A DNA stretch of 64,000 bases, from positions 1 through 64,000 of the forward strand of contig NZ_MWMO01000007.1 in assembly GCF_002556635.1 (NCBI RefSeq), written 5' to 3'. Shown here in pieces: positions 1 to 8,466 of the stretch. The translations under genes and the position numbers were made by a program. Position 1 is the first letter of the stretch. The number at the start of each line of letters is the position of its first letter. The notes under the pieces were generated by a model. That model was not told the DNA's origin. It saw nothing but the letters and a program-made list of their open reading frames with translations, and did not search any database. The DNA is from Novosphingobium sp. PC22D (GTDB lineage Bacteria; Pseudomonadota; Alphaproteobacteria; Sphingomonadales; Sphingomonadaceae).

Positions 1-330
1 ATCAGCGCTGATCGTGATCGGCGCAACGAGACCTTCTGGCCGTTTTCCGCCGCTGCTTCCCGACCTAGGACGTTGTCCGAGCGGATGTGATCGGGCGGAC
101 CGTGCCGCTGGAACAGCTCAGTGAGCACCGCCAGCACGTCATCGCTCTTCAACTTGCGTTGGACATGGATCGCCAGGCACTGCCTCGTGTGCTCATCGAT
201 CACCGTCAGCATGCGGAACACCTTTCCGTCACGCGTGCGATCCATGACGAAGTCATAGCTCCAGACGTGACCAGGATCCTTCGCGAGCCGGCCCGTAAGT
301 CTGCGGATCTATCCCGACCGTATTGTCATC
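1..330 (-). pseudogene. IS3-family transposase OrfB fragment
   Basis: On the minus strand this stretch translates to GHVWSYDFVMDRTRDGK, followed by a segment containing IDEHTRQCLAI, DVLAVL and HIRSDN. This is the start of the DDE integrase core of IS3-family OrfB proteins (the WSYDF and IDE..R.CL motifs, and the second Asp region in RSDN). Homology is lost after RSDN, where a functional copy would continue NGxEF, so the gene is broken there and runs off the left edge. It abuts IS21 remnants and is part of an insertion-sequence graveyard. No intact start or partner OrfA is visible. Confidence 0.7.
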
Positions 331-792
331 GCCGCCGAAGGGCAGGTGCTATGCGAACATCGGCGGCTTATCACGCGGGCGCATCATCTGCGGGGCCAGA
401 CAGTCTATACTGGCGGCATTATCTCGCAGTAATCCAGCGCAAGCCCGGAGCCCTGCGCGACGGCGCCCCCTTTACCGGGATGCCCGATGCCTTCCGCCAG
501 TTGCAGTCACACCTTCTCAGCACCCCGGCGGCGACAGGGAGATGGTCGATATCCTCTCGCTGTTTCTGCATCCCGATGAGCAGGCGGTGCTATGTGCGGT
601 CGAGCTGGCGCTGGAAGCCGACGTTCCCACCAAGACCATATCGTCAACCTGCTGCATCGGCTGATCGATGATAAGCCGAGCAGTGTCGAGGTGATCGATG
701 CCCCGCAGGCGCTCAGCCTGAACCGCGAGCCAAAGGCCAATGTGGCACGATACGATACCCTGCGCGGAAAGGATCTTCGCCTTGCGTCATGA
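320..792 (+). pseudogene. istA: IS21-family IstA C-terminal remnant
   Basis: The stretch reads, over several frames, as the C-terminal third of an IS21 IstA transposase: EGQVLCEHRRLITRAHH, then WRHYLAVIQRKPGALRDG, then DILSLFLHPDEQAVLCAVEL, then NLLHRLIDDKPSSVEVIDAP and finally ANVARYDTLRGKD before a TGA. At least three frame changes separate these blocks, so no functional protein can be made. The DDE catalytic core is absent. The istB remnant follows directly, as in an intact IS21 element. Confidence 0.75.
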
Positions 793-1561
793 TCCTGCCA
801 GCGCGGCTGTGGTGGTCATGCTGCGTGGCCTGAAGATGTACGGCATGGCGCAGGCTGCCGACGACCTGATCGAGCAGGGAGCCCCAGCCTTCGGTACGGC
901 GGTTCCGATCCTTTCCCAGCTGCTCAAGGCCGAGGTAGCCGAACGCGAGGTTCGCTCGATCGCCTACCAGATGAAGGCCGCCCGCTTCCCGGCCTACGTG
1001 GATCTGGCCACCTTCGATTTTGCGTCCAGCGAAGCGAACGAGGCCATGATCCGCCAGCTCCATCGCGGCGAGTTTATCGATGGCGCCCACAACGTCGTTC
1101 TGATCGGTGGCCCGAGCACCGGCAAGACCCATATCGCCACTGCGCTGGGAGATTAGGCAGTCGAGCACCACCGCAAAAAGGTGCGCTTCTCTTCCACGGT
1201 CGATCTGGTAAACGCGCTGGAGCAGGAAAAAGTGATGAACAAGGCTGGCCAGCTTGCCGAGCGGCTTCTGCGGCTCGACCTCGTGATCCTCGACGAGCTT
1301 GGATATCTGCCGTTCAGCCCGTCAGGCGGGCATTGCTGTTCCACCTGCTCAGCAAACTCTACGAGCGCACCAGCGTCGTCATCACGACCAACCTGAGCTT
1401 CTCGGAATGGGCCAGCGTGTTCGGCGATGCCAAGATGACCACTGCATTGCTCGACCGACTGACCCCATCACTGCCACATCTTCGAAACCGGCAATAACAG
1501 CTTCCGCTTCAAGGCATCCGCTGTCAAGAGCAAACAGAAAAAGGAGACCACACAACACTAG
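782..1561 (+). pseudogene. istB: IS21-family IstB ATPase, decayed
   Basis: This is the helper ATPase of an IS21 transposon. The probable TTG start gives [20 protein letters not shown]. The Walker A block is [11 protein letters not shown] and the Walker B region is [12 protein letters not shown], both typical of the DnaC/IstB AAA fold. A TAG at 1154-1156 interrupts the frame just after ALGD. A one-base frameshift near 1320 follows SPSGG, and another near 1465 disrupts the C-terminus ([10 protein letters not shown] instead of the usual DRLTHHCHI type). The gene is therefore dead. It sits directly downstream of the istA remnant. Confidence 0.8.
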
Positions 1562-1627
1562 ACCAAATCCGAAGCCGGGAGAAAATAACCCTCCCGCAAC
1601 CCGGGTCACATCTCAGCGAAAATCAAC

Positions 1628-1881
1628 AGGCGCAGATCGAGGCCTTCGTTGAGCATTACAATCACCAGCGCTACCATGAGAGCCTGAGCAACGTGACGCC
1701 CGCAGGCGCCTACTTCGGCAGAGCTCCAGCCATCATCCAACAACGAGAAAGGATCAAACGCAAGACCATCGCACATCGGCGCTTGCAGCACCGCAAGCTT
1801 GCCGCCTAACATCAACCCCAGACAAGGCCGACGCTTCGCTAATTTACGCCGCGAATTGTGCCAGATGTTCTGACGACTGAC
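1628..1881 (+). pseudogene. IS3-family transposase OrfB 3' fragment (left duplicate)
   Basis: The fragment encodes the C-terminal end of an IS3-type transposase (EAFVEHYNHQRYHESLSNVT, FGRAPAIIQQRERIKR) and is nearly identical to 22205-22462. Visible differences are a CAA-to-TAA change that ends the frame at 1807-1809, a few substitutions and small deletions near 1830 and 1857. Identity stops abruptly after GACGACTGAC on the right side of both copies, which probably marks the end of the element. The 5' part of the element is missing here, next to IS21 debris. Confidence 0.8.
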
Positions 1882-2074
1882 TTGGTTGGGGTGTTTTGTT
1901 CACGCGAACCTCTGGGCGCAGCCGTAGATTTATGGCTGATTGAGCTTGCCTGATGGTATCATGAGTGCATTGCCGGTATGACATCCTTGCAATATCCCGC
2001 CTCTATCTCGCGAGCAATGGCGGTTTCCTGCTCCGCTCTGTTCGTCCGTTTCCGTGTCAAGACTGAAAAGACCA

Positions 2075-2094
2075 CTAAATGATGCATCACCTAG
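2075..2094. promoter_or_regulatory. Palindrome upstream of the TetR gene
   Basis: The 20-bp sequence CTAAATGATGCATCACCTAG has a perfect central TGATGCATCA palindrome and paired outer bases (8 of 10 positions symmetric). It lies 27 bases before the ATG of the TetR-family gene, so an autoregulatory operator is plausible. Only the outer CTAA/TAG arms resemble the stronger palindrome upstream of the oxygenase gene. Confidence 0.35.
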
Positions 2095-2121
2095 ACCAAA
2101 AAGCGATACGAAAGGCCGATA

Positions 2122-2778
2122 ATGGCACGTCAAAATCTCGCCTGTGATAGTGAGCCCAACCTCCGCCGTGAACAGCTCTTACAGGCGGCGGCGCTGCTCT
2201 TCCAGAAAAATGGATATCAGGGCGCTACAGTGAGACAGATTGCAGATGCTACGGGCCTGACCTCCGGCAGCATCTTTTACTACTTTAAAAGTAAAGAAGA
2301 CTTGCTCGAAGAAATAATTTCGCAGGCGATGAAGTCTGGACTGCAAATTGTTCACGAACATCTTTCAACCGCAACGGGCCCCTTGTCTAGATTCCAGGCT
2401 CTCGCCCTTGCGCACCTTACGGCTATAATGGGACCGTTGGGTTCAGCTCATGAGGTCTCCTTTCGAGATTGGAAATTGCTTTCTCCCGATGCAAGGGACC
2501 GATTGCGCACAGTCAACCAACAGTATCGCGAGGTGTGGATGCAGGTTCTGAACGAACTCAAATCAAATCAGTACCTGCTCAGCGATCCAGAGCGTTGTCG
2601 GCTTTACATGCTTGCTGCACTGAATTGGGGCCCCGCCCGAAAAAACCTCACAGAATCTTCTCAACTTGCAAGTGCCGCCAACCTCTTCTGTTCAATTGCG
2701 CTCAATCTAGATGAAGAAGAGTTTCATAAACTTTGTGCTGCGGAGAAGAGCGGCGACAAGCCGAAAGACGTAGATTGA
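2122..2778 (+). CDS. TetR/AcrR-family transcriptional regulator
   Basis: A 218-residue protein with the TetR N-terminal helix-turn-helix: REQLLQAAALLFQKNGYQGA, then VRQIADATGLTSGSIFYYFK (about residues 16-55). The long helical C-terminal part is the presumed ligand-binding and dimer domain. TetR proteins usually repress and are released by a pathway ligand. It is the first gene of the catabolic island, convergent with the acyl-CoA synthetase, and is the best local candidate to bind the palindromes at 4859-4878 and 22821-22840. The likely ligand would be an aryl-acyl-CoA or an acyl-CoA intermediate, but that is inference. About 280 bases with no recognisable gene follow it. Confidence 0.85.
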   Translation: MARQNLACDSEPNLRREQLLQAAALLFQKNGYQGATVRQIADATGLTSGSIFYYFKSKEDLLEEIISQAMKSGLQIVHEHLSTATGPLSRFQALALAHLTAIMGPLGSAHEVSFRDWKLLSPDARDRLRTVNQQYREVWMQVLNELKSNQYLLSDPERCRLYMLAALNWGPARKNLTESSQLASAANLFCSIALNLDEEEFHKLCAAEKSGDKPKDVD

Positions 2779-3055
2779 TGTAGAAATAAGAGGGTCTTAC
2801 TGTTTTTGCGCTACAGATCTAGCGCGGACCCATGCATCCTTCAGCGAGGCTGACATGATCCGCAATTTTTCCAATCTGCATCCTTGCACAAGAGAATGAC
2901 CCTGCCTGGAACCGGGCCCCACGCTCAAGCGCTGGTAGAGGGTCCAGGACCGGGCTGGCGCATTCATTCCATCTTGACCGTCGACGATTGAAGCCATCGC
3001 TTTCTATCCCGATCCGCGCTCAACAAGACGCTCGCCAATTTCTCACGCAAGAAAT

Positions 3056-4687
3056 TCAAGAAAAGGGTGACAAGGCCTTCGCCTTCTCGCGAAGTTCGTA
3101 TTTCTGGATCTTTCCTGTGGCTGTCTTGGGAAGCTCTTGAAGAGTGACGCGGGTCGGGCATTTGAAATGAGCGAGATGGTCTCGACAAAAGGCAATAATC
3201 TCGTCGGGGTCAGCGCTTTTGTTTGCGACAGTTTCGATGAAAGCGTGTGGCGTTTCCCCCCACTTTTCATGGGGGGCGGCCACTACCGCTGCTGCGGAAA
3301 CAGCGGGATGTTTATATAGAACTTCTTCTATCTCAATGCTGGAGATATTCTCTCCGCCGGATATAATGATATCTTTGGAACGATCTTTGATCTCTACGTA
3401 GCCGCCGGGGTACCAGACGGCCAGATCGCCGCTGTGGAAATAGCCGCCAGAGAGCGCTTCCCGTGTTGCTTCGGGGTTTTTATAGTAACCAGTCATTACC
3501 ACGTTACCTCGGAACATGACTTCCCCGATCGTCACGCCATCTTGTGGAACCGGCAGCATTGTCTCGGGATTTATTACAGCTATCTCTTCCACAACTGGGT
3601 AGCCGACGCCTTGACGCGCCATCAGCGTGGCCTGCTCGTCTTGAGATAACGCATCCCACTCCGGGTGCCATTCACAGACAGCACAGGGTCCGTAGACTTC
3701 AGTCAACCCGTATGTATGTGTGATATCGAAGCCGGTCGCACTGGCCTTGGCCAACAAGGACGAGGGGGGCGCAGCACCCGCCGTCATAATGGAGAGGGGT
3801 GCCCGCTCAGTGGTGATTGCGTTGGCGGCATCGACCAGCATTCTCACTACGATCGGCGCCCCGCACAAATGTGTAACCTTGTGCTTCTCAATCAAATCGA
3901 GAAGCGCGTTGGGATCGACCCCGCGAACGCAAACATTCACTCCCGCCTGCAATGCGATTGTCCAGGGAAAGCACCAGCCATTGCAATGAAACAGGGGAAG
4001 GGACCAGAGGTAAACGCAGAACCGTGGCAACCCCCACGAAAGCGAGTTGCCTATTGCGTTCAGATAAGCCCCGCGATGATGAAGTAAAACGCCTTTGGGA
4101 TCACCGGTTGTGCCAGAGGTATAGTTAAGAGCGATCGGATCAAGTTCGTTCAGATTGGGCGCTGGAAGATCGGTGATCGCCTCGCTCAGGAATTCCTCGT
4201 AGGATAATTGCGCAAAAGTAGGTTTGCTGCCGCTCGCCGCGTCCTCAATGTCGATCACCAGAAGGTTGCGTGTGCAATTGGAAATCGCTTCACCGGCAAC
4301 CTTTGCATAGTGCCGGTCGACGAGGAAGACTCGCGTTTCTGCATGCTCAAGAATGAAAGCAATTGCATCGGGGTCAAGACGCGTGTTGATCGCATTGATG
4401 ACACCCCCCGCCATAGGAATTCCGAAACTGGCCTCCAGCGCAGCGGGAATATTATCTGCCAAAATCGAAACTTTCTCGCCGCTTTTAACGCCTCTTCCGG
4501 CCAGAGCTCCAGCCAGATTGTAGCAGCGGTTTGCGAATTGCGCCCAGGTCCAGCTACGCTCCTCAAAGATCACAGCCACATGATGACCAAAGACTTGTGC
4601 GGTGCGCTGTAGAAAGCTCAACGGCGTCAACGGTGAATAATTGGCCTGGTGACCGATATTCTCTGGATTCCCGCTACCCTTCGTCAT
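3056..4687 (-). CDS. AMP-forming acyl-CoA synthetase
   Basis: A 543-residue ANL-superfamily ligase that activates a carboxylic acid to its CoA thioester through an acyl-adenylate. Visible motifs are the P-loop YTSGTTGDPKGV, the adenylate-binding LTEVYGP, the hinge region HSGDLAVW, the ISGGENISSIEIEE block and the C-terminal catalytic-lysine region PKTATGKIQKYELR. The ATG at 4687 is chosen because AGGGAGAT lies just upstream; an in-frame upstream ATG at 4762 has no such site. It is divergent from ipfA across a 240-bp regulatory region. It may activate the alkyl acid left after ring cleavage (for ibuprofen, 4-methylpentanoate) or be a second aryl-acid ligase; the sequence does not decide. Confidence 0.85.
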   Translation of the reverse strand: MTKGSGNPENIGHQANYSPLTPLSFLQRTAQVFGHHVAVIFEERSWTWAQFANRCYNLAGALAGRGVKSGEKVSILADNIPAALEASFGIPMAGGVINAINTRLDPDAIAFILEHAETRVFLVDRHYAKVAGEAISNCTRNLLVIDIEDAASGSKPTFAQLSYEEFLSEAITDLPAPNLNELDPIALNYTSGTTGDPKGVLLHHRGAYLNAIGNSLSWGLPRFCVYLWSLPLFHCNGWCFPWTIALQAGVNVCVRGVDPNALLDLIEKHKVTHLCGAPIVVRMLVDAANAITTERAPLSIMTAGAAPPSSLLAKASATGFDITHTYGLTEVYGPCAVCEWHPEWDALSQDEQATLMARQGVGYPVVEEIAVINPETMLPVPQDGVTIGEVMFRGNVVMTGYYKNPEATREALSGGYFHSGDLAVWYPGGYVEIKDRSKDIIISGGENISSIEIEEVLYKHPAVSAAAVVAAPHEKWGETPHAFIETVANKSADPDEIIAFCRDHLAHFKCPTRVTLQELPKTATGKIQKYELREKAKALSPFS

Positions 4688-4742
4688 TCCGATCTCCCTA
4701 AAAATCGAATATAGTGATATTTTTCGCAAAAATTGCCGATCT

Positions 4743-4760
4743 GAATATACAGATATATTC
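4743..4760. promoter_or_regulatory. AT-rich palindrome in front of the acyl-CoA synthetase gene
   Basis: GAATATA-CAGA-TATATTC is a perfect 7+7 inverted repeat 56 bases upstream of the minus-strand ATG at 4687. A degenerate partner, GAATATAGTGATATTTTT, occurs at 4707-4724, so the GAATATA half-site recurs 36 bases apart. This is a candidate operator for the synthetase promoter, different in sequence from the palindrome serving ipfA. Confidence 0.4.
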
Positions 4761-4858
4761 ACTAATGGCTTCAGCCACGGTTGCTCTCTTTCCCTCGCTT
4801 ATCTCCGACAAGTGACGGGCGGAGGCCCCTTGACGAGCTGTTAGGTGCGACCTAGCTT

Positions 4859-4878
4859 CTAATCAAGCGCTCGATTAG
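4859..4878. promoter_or_regulatory. Putative TetR operator upstream of ipfA
   Basis: CTAATCAAGCGCTCGATTAG is symmetric at 9 of 10 base pairs and has the AAGCGCT core often seen in TetR-family operators. It ends 49 bases before the ipfA GTG. The same element, identical at 17 of 20 positions, lies 54 bases before the TonB receptor gene at 22895. The repeated position and sequence make a shared regulator likely. Confidence 0.65.
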
Positions 4879-4927
4879 CGATTCGACATCCATCAGGCGG
4901 CGTGCAACAAAGGACAGGAGGCTCAAA

Positions 4928-6229
4928 GTGCTAGATAATTCCAGGCCATCCGAAGGAATTCGCTTCGAAGAACTGATTCTCGACGACCGCGTACATTCTA
5001 CTCTCTACACCGACAGCGAGGTATTCGAGGCCGAGATGGACTCCATTTTTCGCAATGGATGGGTCTTCATTTGTCACGATTCGGAAATTCCCAAGGCGGG
5101 CGATTTCGTAAGGCGTAATGTGGGGCGCGACCCGGTTTTTGCCGTCCGCGGTCGTGATGGCGAGATCTCCGTCATCGTCAATCGCTGTGCGCATCGCGGC
5201 AATATCATCTGCCAAGAGGAACGTGGCAATGCCAAGGCGTTTGTCTGCCAGTATCATGGTTGGGCTTACGACACGAAGGGTGGACTTGTTGATGTGCCGT
5301 ATCCAGCCGGTTTCAAGGGCGATTTTTCTTGTCACGGTCTGGAGCGTCTCGCGAAAGTGGACAGCTATCAGGGTTTCGTGTTCGCAAGCTTTAACCCCAC
5401 TGTGCCATCGTTGGGCGACCATCTGGGTCGCGCGACAGAATTGATCGATCGTGCGGTCGAGATGTCGCCGGTAGGGAGGATCAATTTATCAGGCGGTTGG
5501 GTTCGCCATCAATTGAACTGCAATTGGAAGATGCTTCCAGAGAATGACACCGATGGCTACCATGTGAACTTCGTCCACCCTTCCTTCGCGCAGGCTATCA
5601 GATCCAATTATGACGAAGCGGTGCTGCAGGATGAGGAAAGTCTGAAATCCGAGGCAAAGGACTGGGGAAATGGTCACACTGAGCTGAACTTTTCGCCGTC
5701 ATATTCCCGCCCGCTCGAATGGTTTGGCTGTGCAGAGGATAGGTATCCTTCTTATTCAAAAGCCCTCAGGGAAGCGTACGGTCAGGAAAAGGGTGATAAG
5801 ATATTGCTCGATGGGCCGCCGCATGCGGTAATTTTCCCCAACCTGTTCCTCGGGGAAATGAACATCGTTCGGTTTGAGCCCGTCGCGCCGGGCGTATGCC
5901 TCCACATCCACACGCCGATGTATCTCGAAGGCGTGGATGACGATGTAAATCAGCGGATCTTGCGTCAATCAGAAGGGGCGTTGGGTCCGACGGCATTTTT
6001 GCTCGCTGATGACAGCGTGATCGCGGAGCGGACGCAGCTCGCCTTGGCCGGAAAGGGTGGCTGGCTTGATCTCAGCCGTGGCGCCGAAAGAGAGGTAACT
6101 GACGATAATGGTGTCGTAGTGGGCCATTTGACCGATGAGACATCCAATCGAGGGTTTTGGCGACACTACAAGCAAGTGATGCAGGGTCCAGATCAAAGTT
6201 CTCCGACCGCTGCTGCTGCCGCCGCTTGA
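4928..6229 (+). CDS. ipfA: Rieske ring-hydroxylating oxygenase, alpha subunit (IpfA-like)
   Basis: The 433-residue catalytic subunit of a three-component aromatic dioxygenase. The Rieske [2Fe-2S] ligands are C87 and H89 (CAHRGN) and C107 and H110 (CQYHGW). The mononuclear iron site is NDTDGYHVNFVH, with D209, H212 and H217. The GTG start at 4928 follows AGGAGG. The gene order alpha, beta, SCPx/thiolase-like, DUF35, CoA ligase is that of ipfABDEF from ibuprofen-degrading sphingomonads. There the enzyme hydroxylates the CoA thioester of the acid at the ring carbon bearing the side chain and its neighbour. Other aryl-acetate or aryl-propionate CoA esters are possible substrates. The GCTGCTGCC-rich 3' end gives a poly-Ala tail. 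Confidence 0.85.
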   Translation: MLDNSRPSEGIRFEELILDDRVHSTLYTDSEVFEAEMDSIFRNGWVFICHDSEIPKAGDFVRRNVGRDPVFAVRGRDGEISVIVNRCAHRGNIICQEERGNAKAFVCQYHGWAYDTKGGLVDVPYPAGFKGDFSCHGLERLAKVDSYQGFVFASFNPTVPSLGDHLGRATELIDRAVEMSPVGRINLSGGWVRHQLNCNWKMLPENDTDGYHVNFVHPSFAQAIRSNYDEAVLQDEESLKSEAKDWGNGHTELNFSPSYSRPLEWFGCAEDRYPSYSKALREAYGQEKGDKILLDGPPHAVIFPNLFLGEMNIVRFEPVAPGVCLHIHTPMYLEGVDDDVNQRILRQSEGALGPTAFLLADDSVIAERTQLALAGKGGWLDLSRGAEREVTDDNGVVVGHLTDETSNRGFWRHYKQVMQGPDQSSPTAAAAAA

Positions 6230-6301
6230 TATCGAAGCCTCAGGATTCTCTAGCGACTATTCAGGTCGACCTTGATTCCCAAAGTAAAAAGATTGCGAAA
6301 A

Positions 6302-6790
6302 ATGGTTACAATAGAAGAGCGCCTGCGGGTTGAAGAATTCTTGTTCAAGGAGGCGCGTCTCGCAGACGAATCGCGCTATTCGGAATGGGAGGCTCTGGCA
6401 GAGGATGACATGCATTACTGGGTTCCTGCCGAGGCGGGACAGGATCCGGATGATGGTCGGATTTCTATCCTCAACGACAACCGCACCAGGCTGGCCACGC
6501 GTATCCGCCAGTTGAACACCGGTGTGCGGCATGCGCAGGTTCCACCTTCTCGTATGTGCAGGATCATATCGAACGTCGAAATCGAAACAATTGCTGATGG
6601 TGAGTATTTCGTTCGTTCGAATGTGGTTCTCTACGAATATCGCATTCAGGCAGACAAAAAGATGGAAGTTTGGCCTGCGCGTGTCGAGCATAAACTTCGA
6701 ATGCGAGATGGCGAGATGAAAATGTTCAGCAAGCACATCCACCTGCTCAATTCTGAAGGACCGGTGCGGGGTCTTTCATTCATCATCTAG
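6302..6790 (+). CDS. ipfB: Rieske ring-hydroxylating oxygenase, beta subunit (IpfB-like)
   Basis: A 162-residue member of the small-subunit family (SnoaL/NTF2-like fold) that forms the alpha3-beta3 hexamer with IpfA. Typical family segments are VEEFLFKEARLADESRYSEW, then HYWVPA, then RIRQLNTGVRHAQVPPSR. The ATG at 6302 is preferred; an in-frame TTG at 6272 would add ten residues. Neither has a strong Shine-Dalgarno match. It follows ipfA by about 70 bases and is cotranscribed. It carries no cofactor ligands and has a structural role. Confidence 0.82.
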   Translation: MVTIEERLRVEEFLFKEARLADESRYSEWEALAEDDMHYWVPAEAGQDPDDGRISILNDNRTRLATRIRQLNTGVRHAQVPPSRMCRIISNVEIETIADGEYFVRSNVVLYEYRIQADKKMEVWPARVEHKLRMRDGEMKMFSKHIHLLNSEGPVRGLSFII

Positions 6791-6809
6791 GGTCCGTCGA
6801 CTAGTTTTT

Positions 6810-8015
6810 ATGGAGCTTGGTTTGGGAAAAGTGAAGGCAGTCAGAAAATTCGTAGCGAAGGCCGCGATTACCGGGCTGGGGCAAAGCACTTTTTCCCGCG
6901 AACCGGGCTCTTCGCCTAGGGCGCTTGCTGCGCAAGCCTGTCTCGCAGCGCTTGCTGACAGGTCAGCGGGAGTGGACATAATTGATGGGCTGCTGTTGAA
7001 CAGAAGCCCGATCGAGCCAAGTGAGGTTCTACCACTGCATCTTAAGCGCGATCTGGGTCTTGGCGATCTGTCATTGCTGGCGAGCATTGAGGCAGAAGGC
7101 AGTTCGGCAATACAGATGATCCAGTATGCGGCGCTCGCTATCGAAGCTGGTGGCGCAAGCAACGTCTTGTGCGTTTTCGCAGATGCTCCTGTCCGAAGCG
7201 CCGGGGCGGCCAAAACCTATTCTGGCTCGATGGATCTGACTGGCCTTCCTGGTTGGGATGCGAGCAGCGGTTTGCATGGCGCGGTCGGCGCATTCGCGAT
7301 TTCTGCGCAGCGGTATTTTCATGTTTATGGAGCTGATGTCCGGGCTCTTTATGCTGCGGCCTCCGCCGACAGGGCGTGGGCATCGCTTAACCCGCAGGCG
7401 TTTATTAGAGGGCCATTGGGGGAGGATGATTACTTCAACTCTCGCTGGATTGTGGAGCCGCTAAGGCTCTTCGACTGTGCCTTTCCGGTCAACGGCGCGG
7501 TTGCCGTAATCGTCAGTTCGCTGGACGAAGCGGACAATTGCCCTAAGCAGCCAGCCTACCTCCATGCGTTCGGACAAGGTCATTCTGGAGCGCGCAACCT
7601 TGCCGGCAATAGTCCTGAGACGCAGACCGGTGCCGAAATTGCTTCAGCTAAATTGCTTGAGACACTTGGTGCGACACCGGCACTCTACGATTATTGTGAA
7701 CTGTATAGCCCATTTACAATCACCTCGATACTTGCACTCGAAGGGTATGGCCTGTGCCAGCCTGGCGAAGCACCAGACCTTATTGCCAGCGGCACGACAA
7801 AACCGGGCGGGAAGCTTCCAGTAAATACCGGAGGAGGCCATCTTTCCTCCTACTATCTGCAAGGCATGACTCCGGTTCATGAGGCCGTGGTTCAAGCCCG
7901 TGGCGATGGCGGGGAGCGTCAGGTGCCCAAGAACGATATCGGACTTGTGACCGGCTTTGGCGGAAGGATGGAATATCATTCGGCGATGACCATCAGTCCG
8001 CACAGGGAGCTATAA
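6810..8015 (+). CDS. ipfD: SCPx/thiolase-fold protein, probable aryl-CoA retro-aldolase (IpfD-like)
   Basis: A 401-residue thiolase-superfamily protein without the catalytic chemistry of thiolases. The nucleophilic cysteine region reads EAEGSSAIQ (residues 94-102), with no Cys. The usual GHPxGA His motif is replaced by GGHLSSYYLQG (Tyr348/349). A second tyrosine lies in CELYSPF (Tyr299). Steroid side-chain aldolases of the Ltp2 type have tyrosines at these two places and pair with a DUF35 partner, as this one does with the next gene. The inferred role is to release propionyl-CoA from the dihydroxylated aryl-propionyl-CoA, leaving an alkylcatechol. The ATG at 6810 has a weak ribosome site; GTG at 6831 behind GGGAAAA is an alternative. 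Confidence 0.8.
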   Translation: MELGLGKVKAVRKFVAKAAITGLGQSTFSREPGSSPRALAAQACLAALADRSAGVDIIDGLLLNRSPIEPSEVLPLHLKRDLGLGDLSLLASIEAEGSSAIQMIQYAALAIEAGGASNVLCVFADAPVRSAGAAKTYSGSMDLTGLPGWDASSGLHGAVGAFAISAQRYFHVYGADVRALYAAASADRAWASLNPQAFIRGPLGEDDYFNSRWIVEPLRLFDCAFPVNGAVAVIVSSLDEADNCPKQPAYLHAFGQGHSGARNLAGNSPETQTGAEIASAKLLETLGATPALYDYCELYSPFTITSILALEGYGLCQPGEAPDLIASGTTKPGGKLPVNTGGGHLSSYYLQGMTPVHEAVVQARGDGGERQVPKNDIGLVTGFGGRMEYHSAMTISPHREL

Positions 8016-8017
8016 AG

Positions 8018-8422
8018 ATGTCGGGCGGCGGTAGCAGTATCCCGAATGCAGTCGACGATCCGTTCTCGGGCAAGATCCGCCAGCTTGCGGAGGCGGGGCG
8101 ATTATGTTGCCTGCAATGCGCGGACGGTTGCGGCGTGGTCGATTATGCCGCGCGGATATGCCCGAAATGTGCCGGTCCACTTGAGGTCTCGGAAACAAAG
8201 GGCTTCGGGGAGATATATTCTTTCGTCATATATCACACAAAATACGATCCGGAACTCGATCCTCCCTATACTACCATTCTCGTCGAGCTTGATGAGGGGT
8301 GCAGGCTCACCGCGTTACTCGAAGATGACGGTTCGGGTGCGCCTACGATTGGGGATCCAGTAAGTTTCAAAGAGATTCAGAACGGCAGGGTTTGGTTCCA
8401 ATCACGCCGATCAAATAACTAA
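8018..8422 (+). CDS. ipfE: DUF35 OB-fold, zinc-ribbon partner (IpfE-like)
   Basis: A 134-residue DUF35 protein. An N-terminal rubredoxin-like zinc ribbon has cysteines in CLQC and CPKC (residues about 30-54), and an OB-fold follows (GEIYSFVIYHTKYDP, TILVELDEG). DUF35 proteins form obligate heterocomplexes with thiolase-fold aldolases or thiolases and hold the acyl-CoA substrate. The start lies two bases after the ipfD stop, consistent with translational coupling and a 1:1 complex. Without IpfD it would have no expected catalytic activity. Confidence 0.82.
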   Translation: MSGGGSSIPNAVDDPFSGKIRQLAEAGRLCCLQCADGCGVVDYAARICPKCAGPLEVSETKGFGEIYSFVIYHTKYDPELDPPYTTILVELDEGCRLTALLEDDGSGAPTIGDPVSFKEIQNGRVWFQSRRSNN

Positions 8423-8466
8423 TAGAGCAAGTAGGTTGTTCACCAAAATTAAAACACGAGGTTGTC

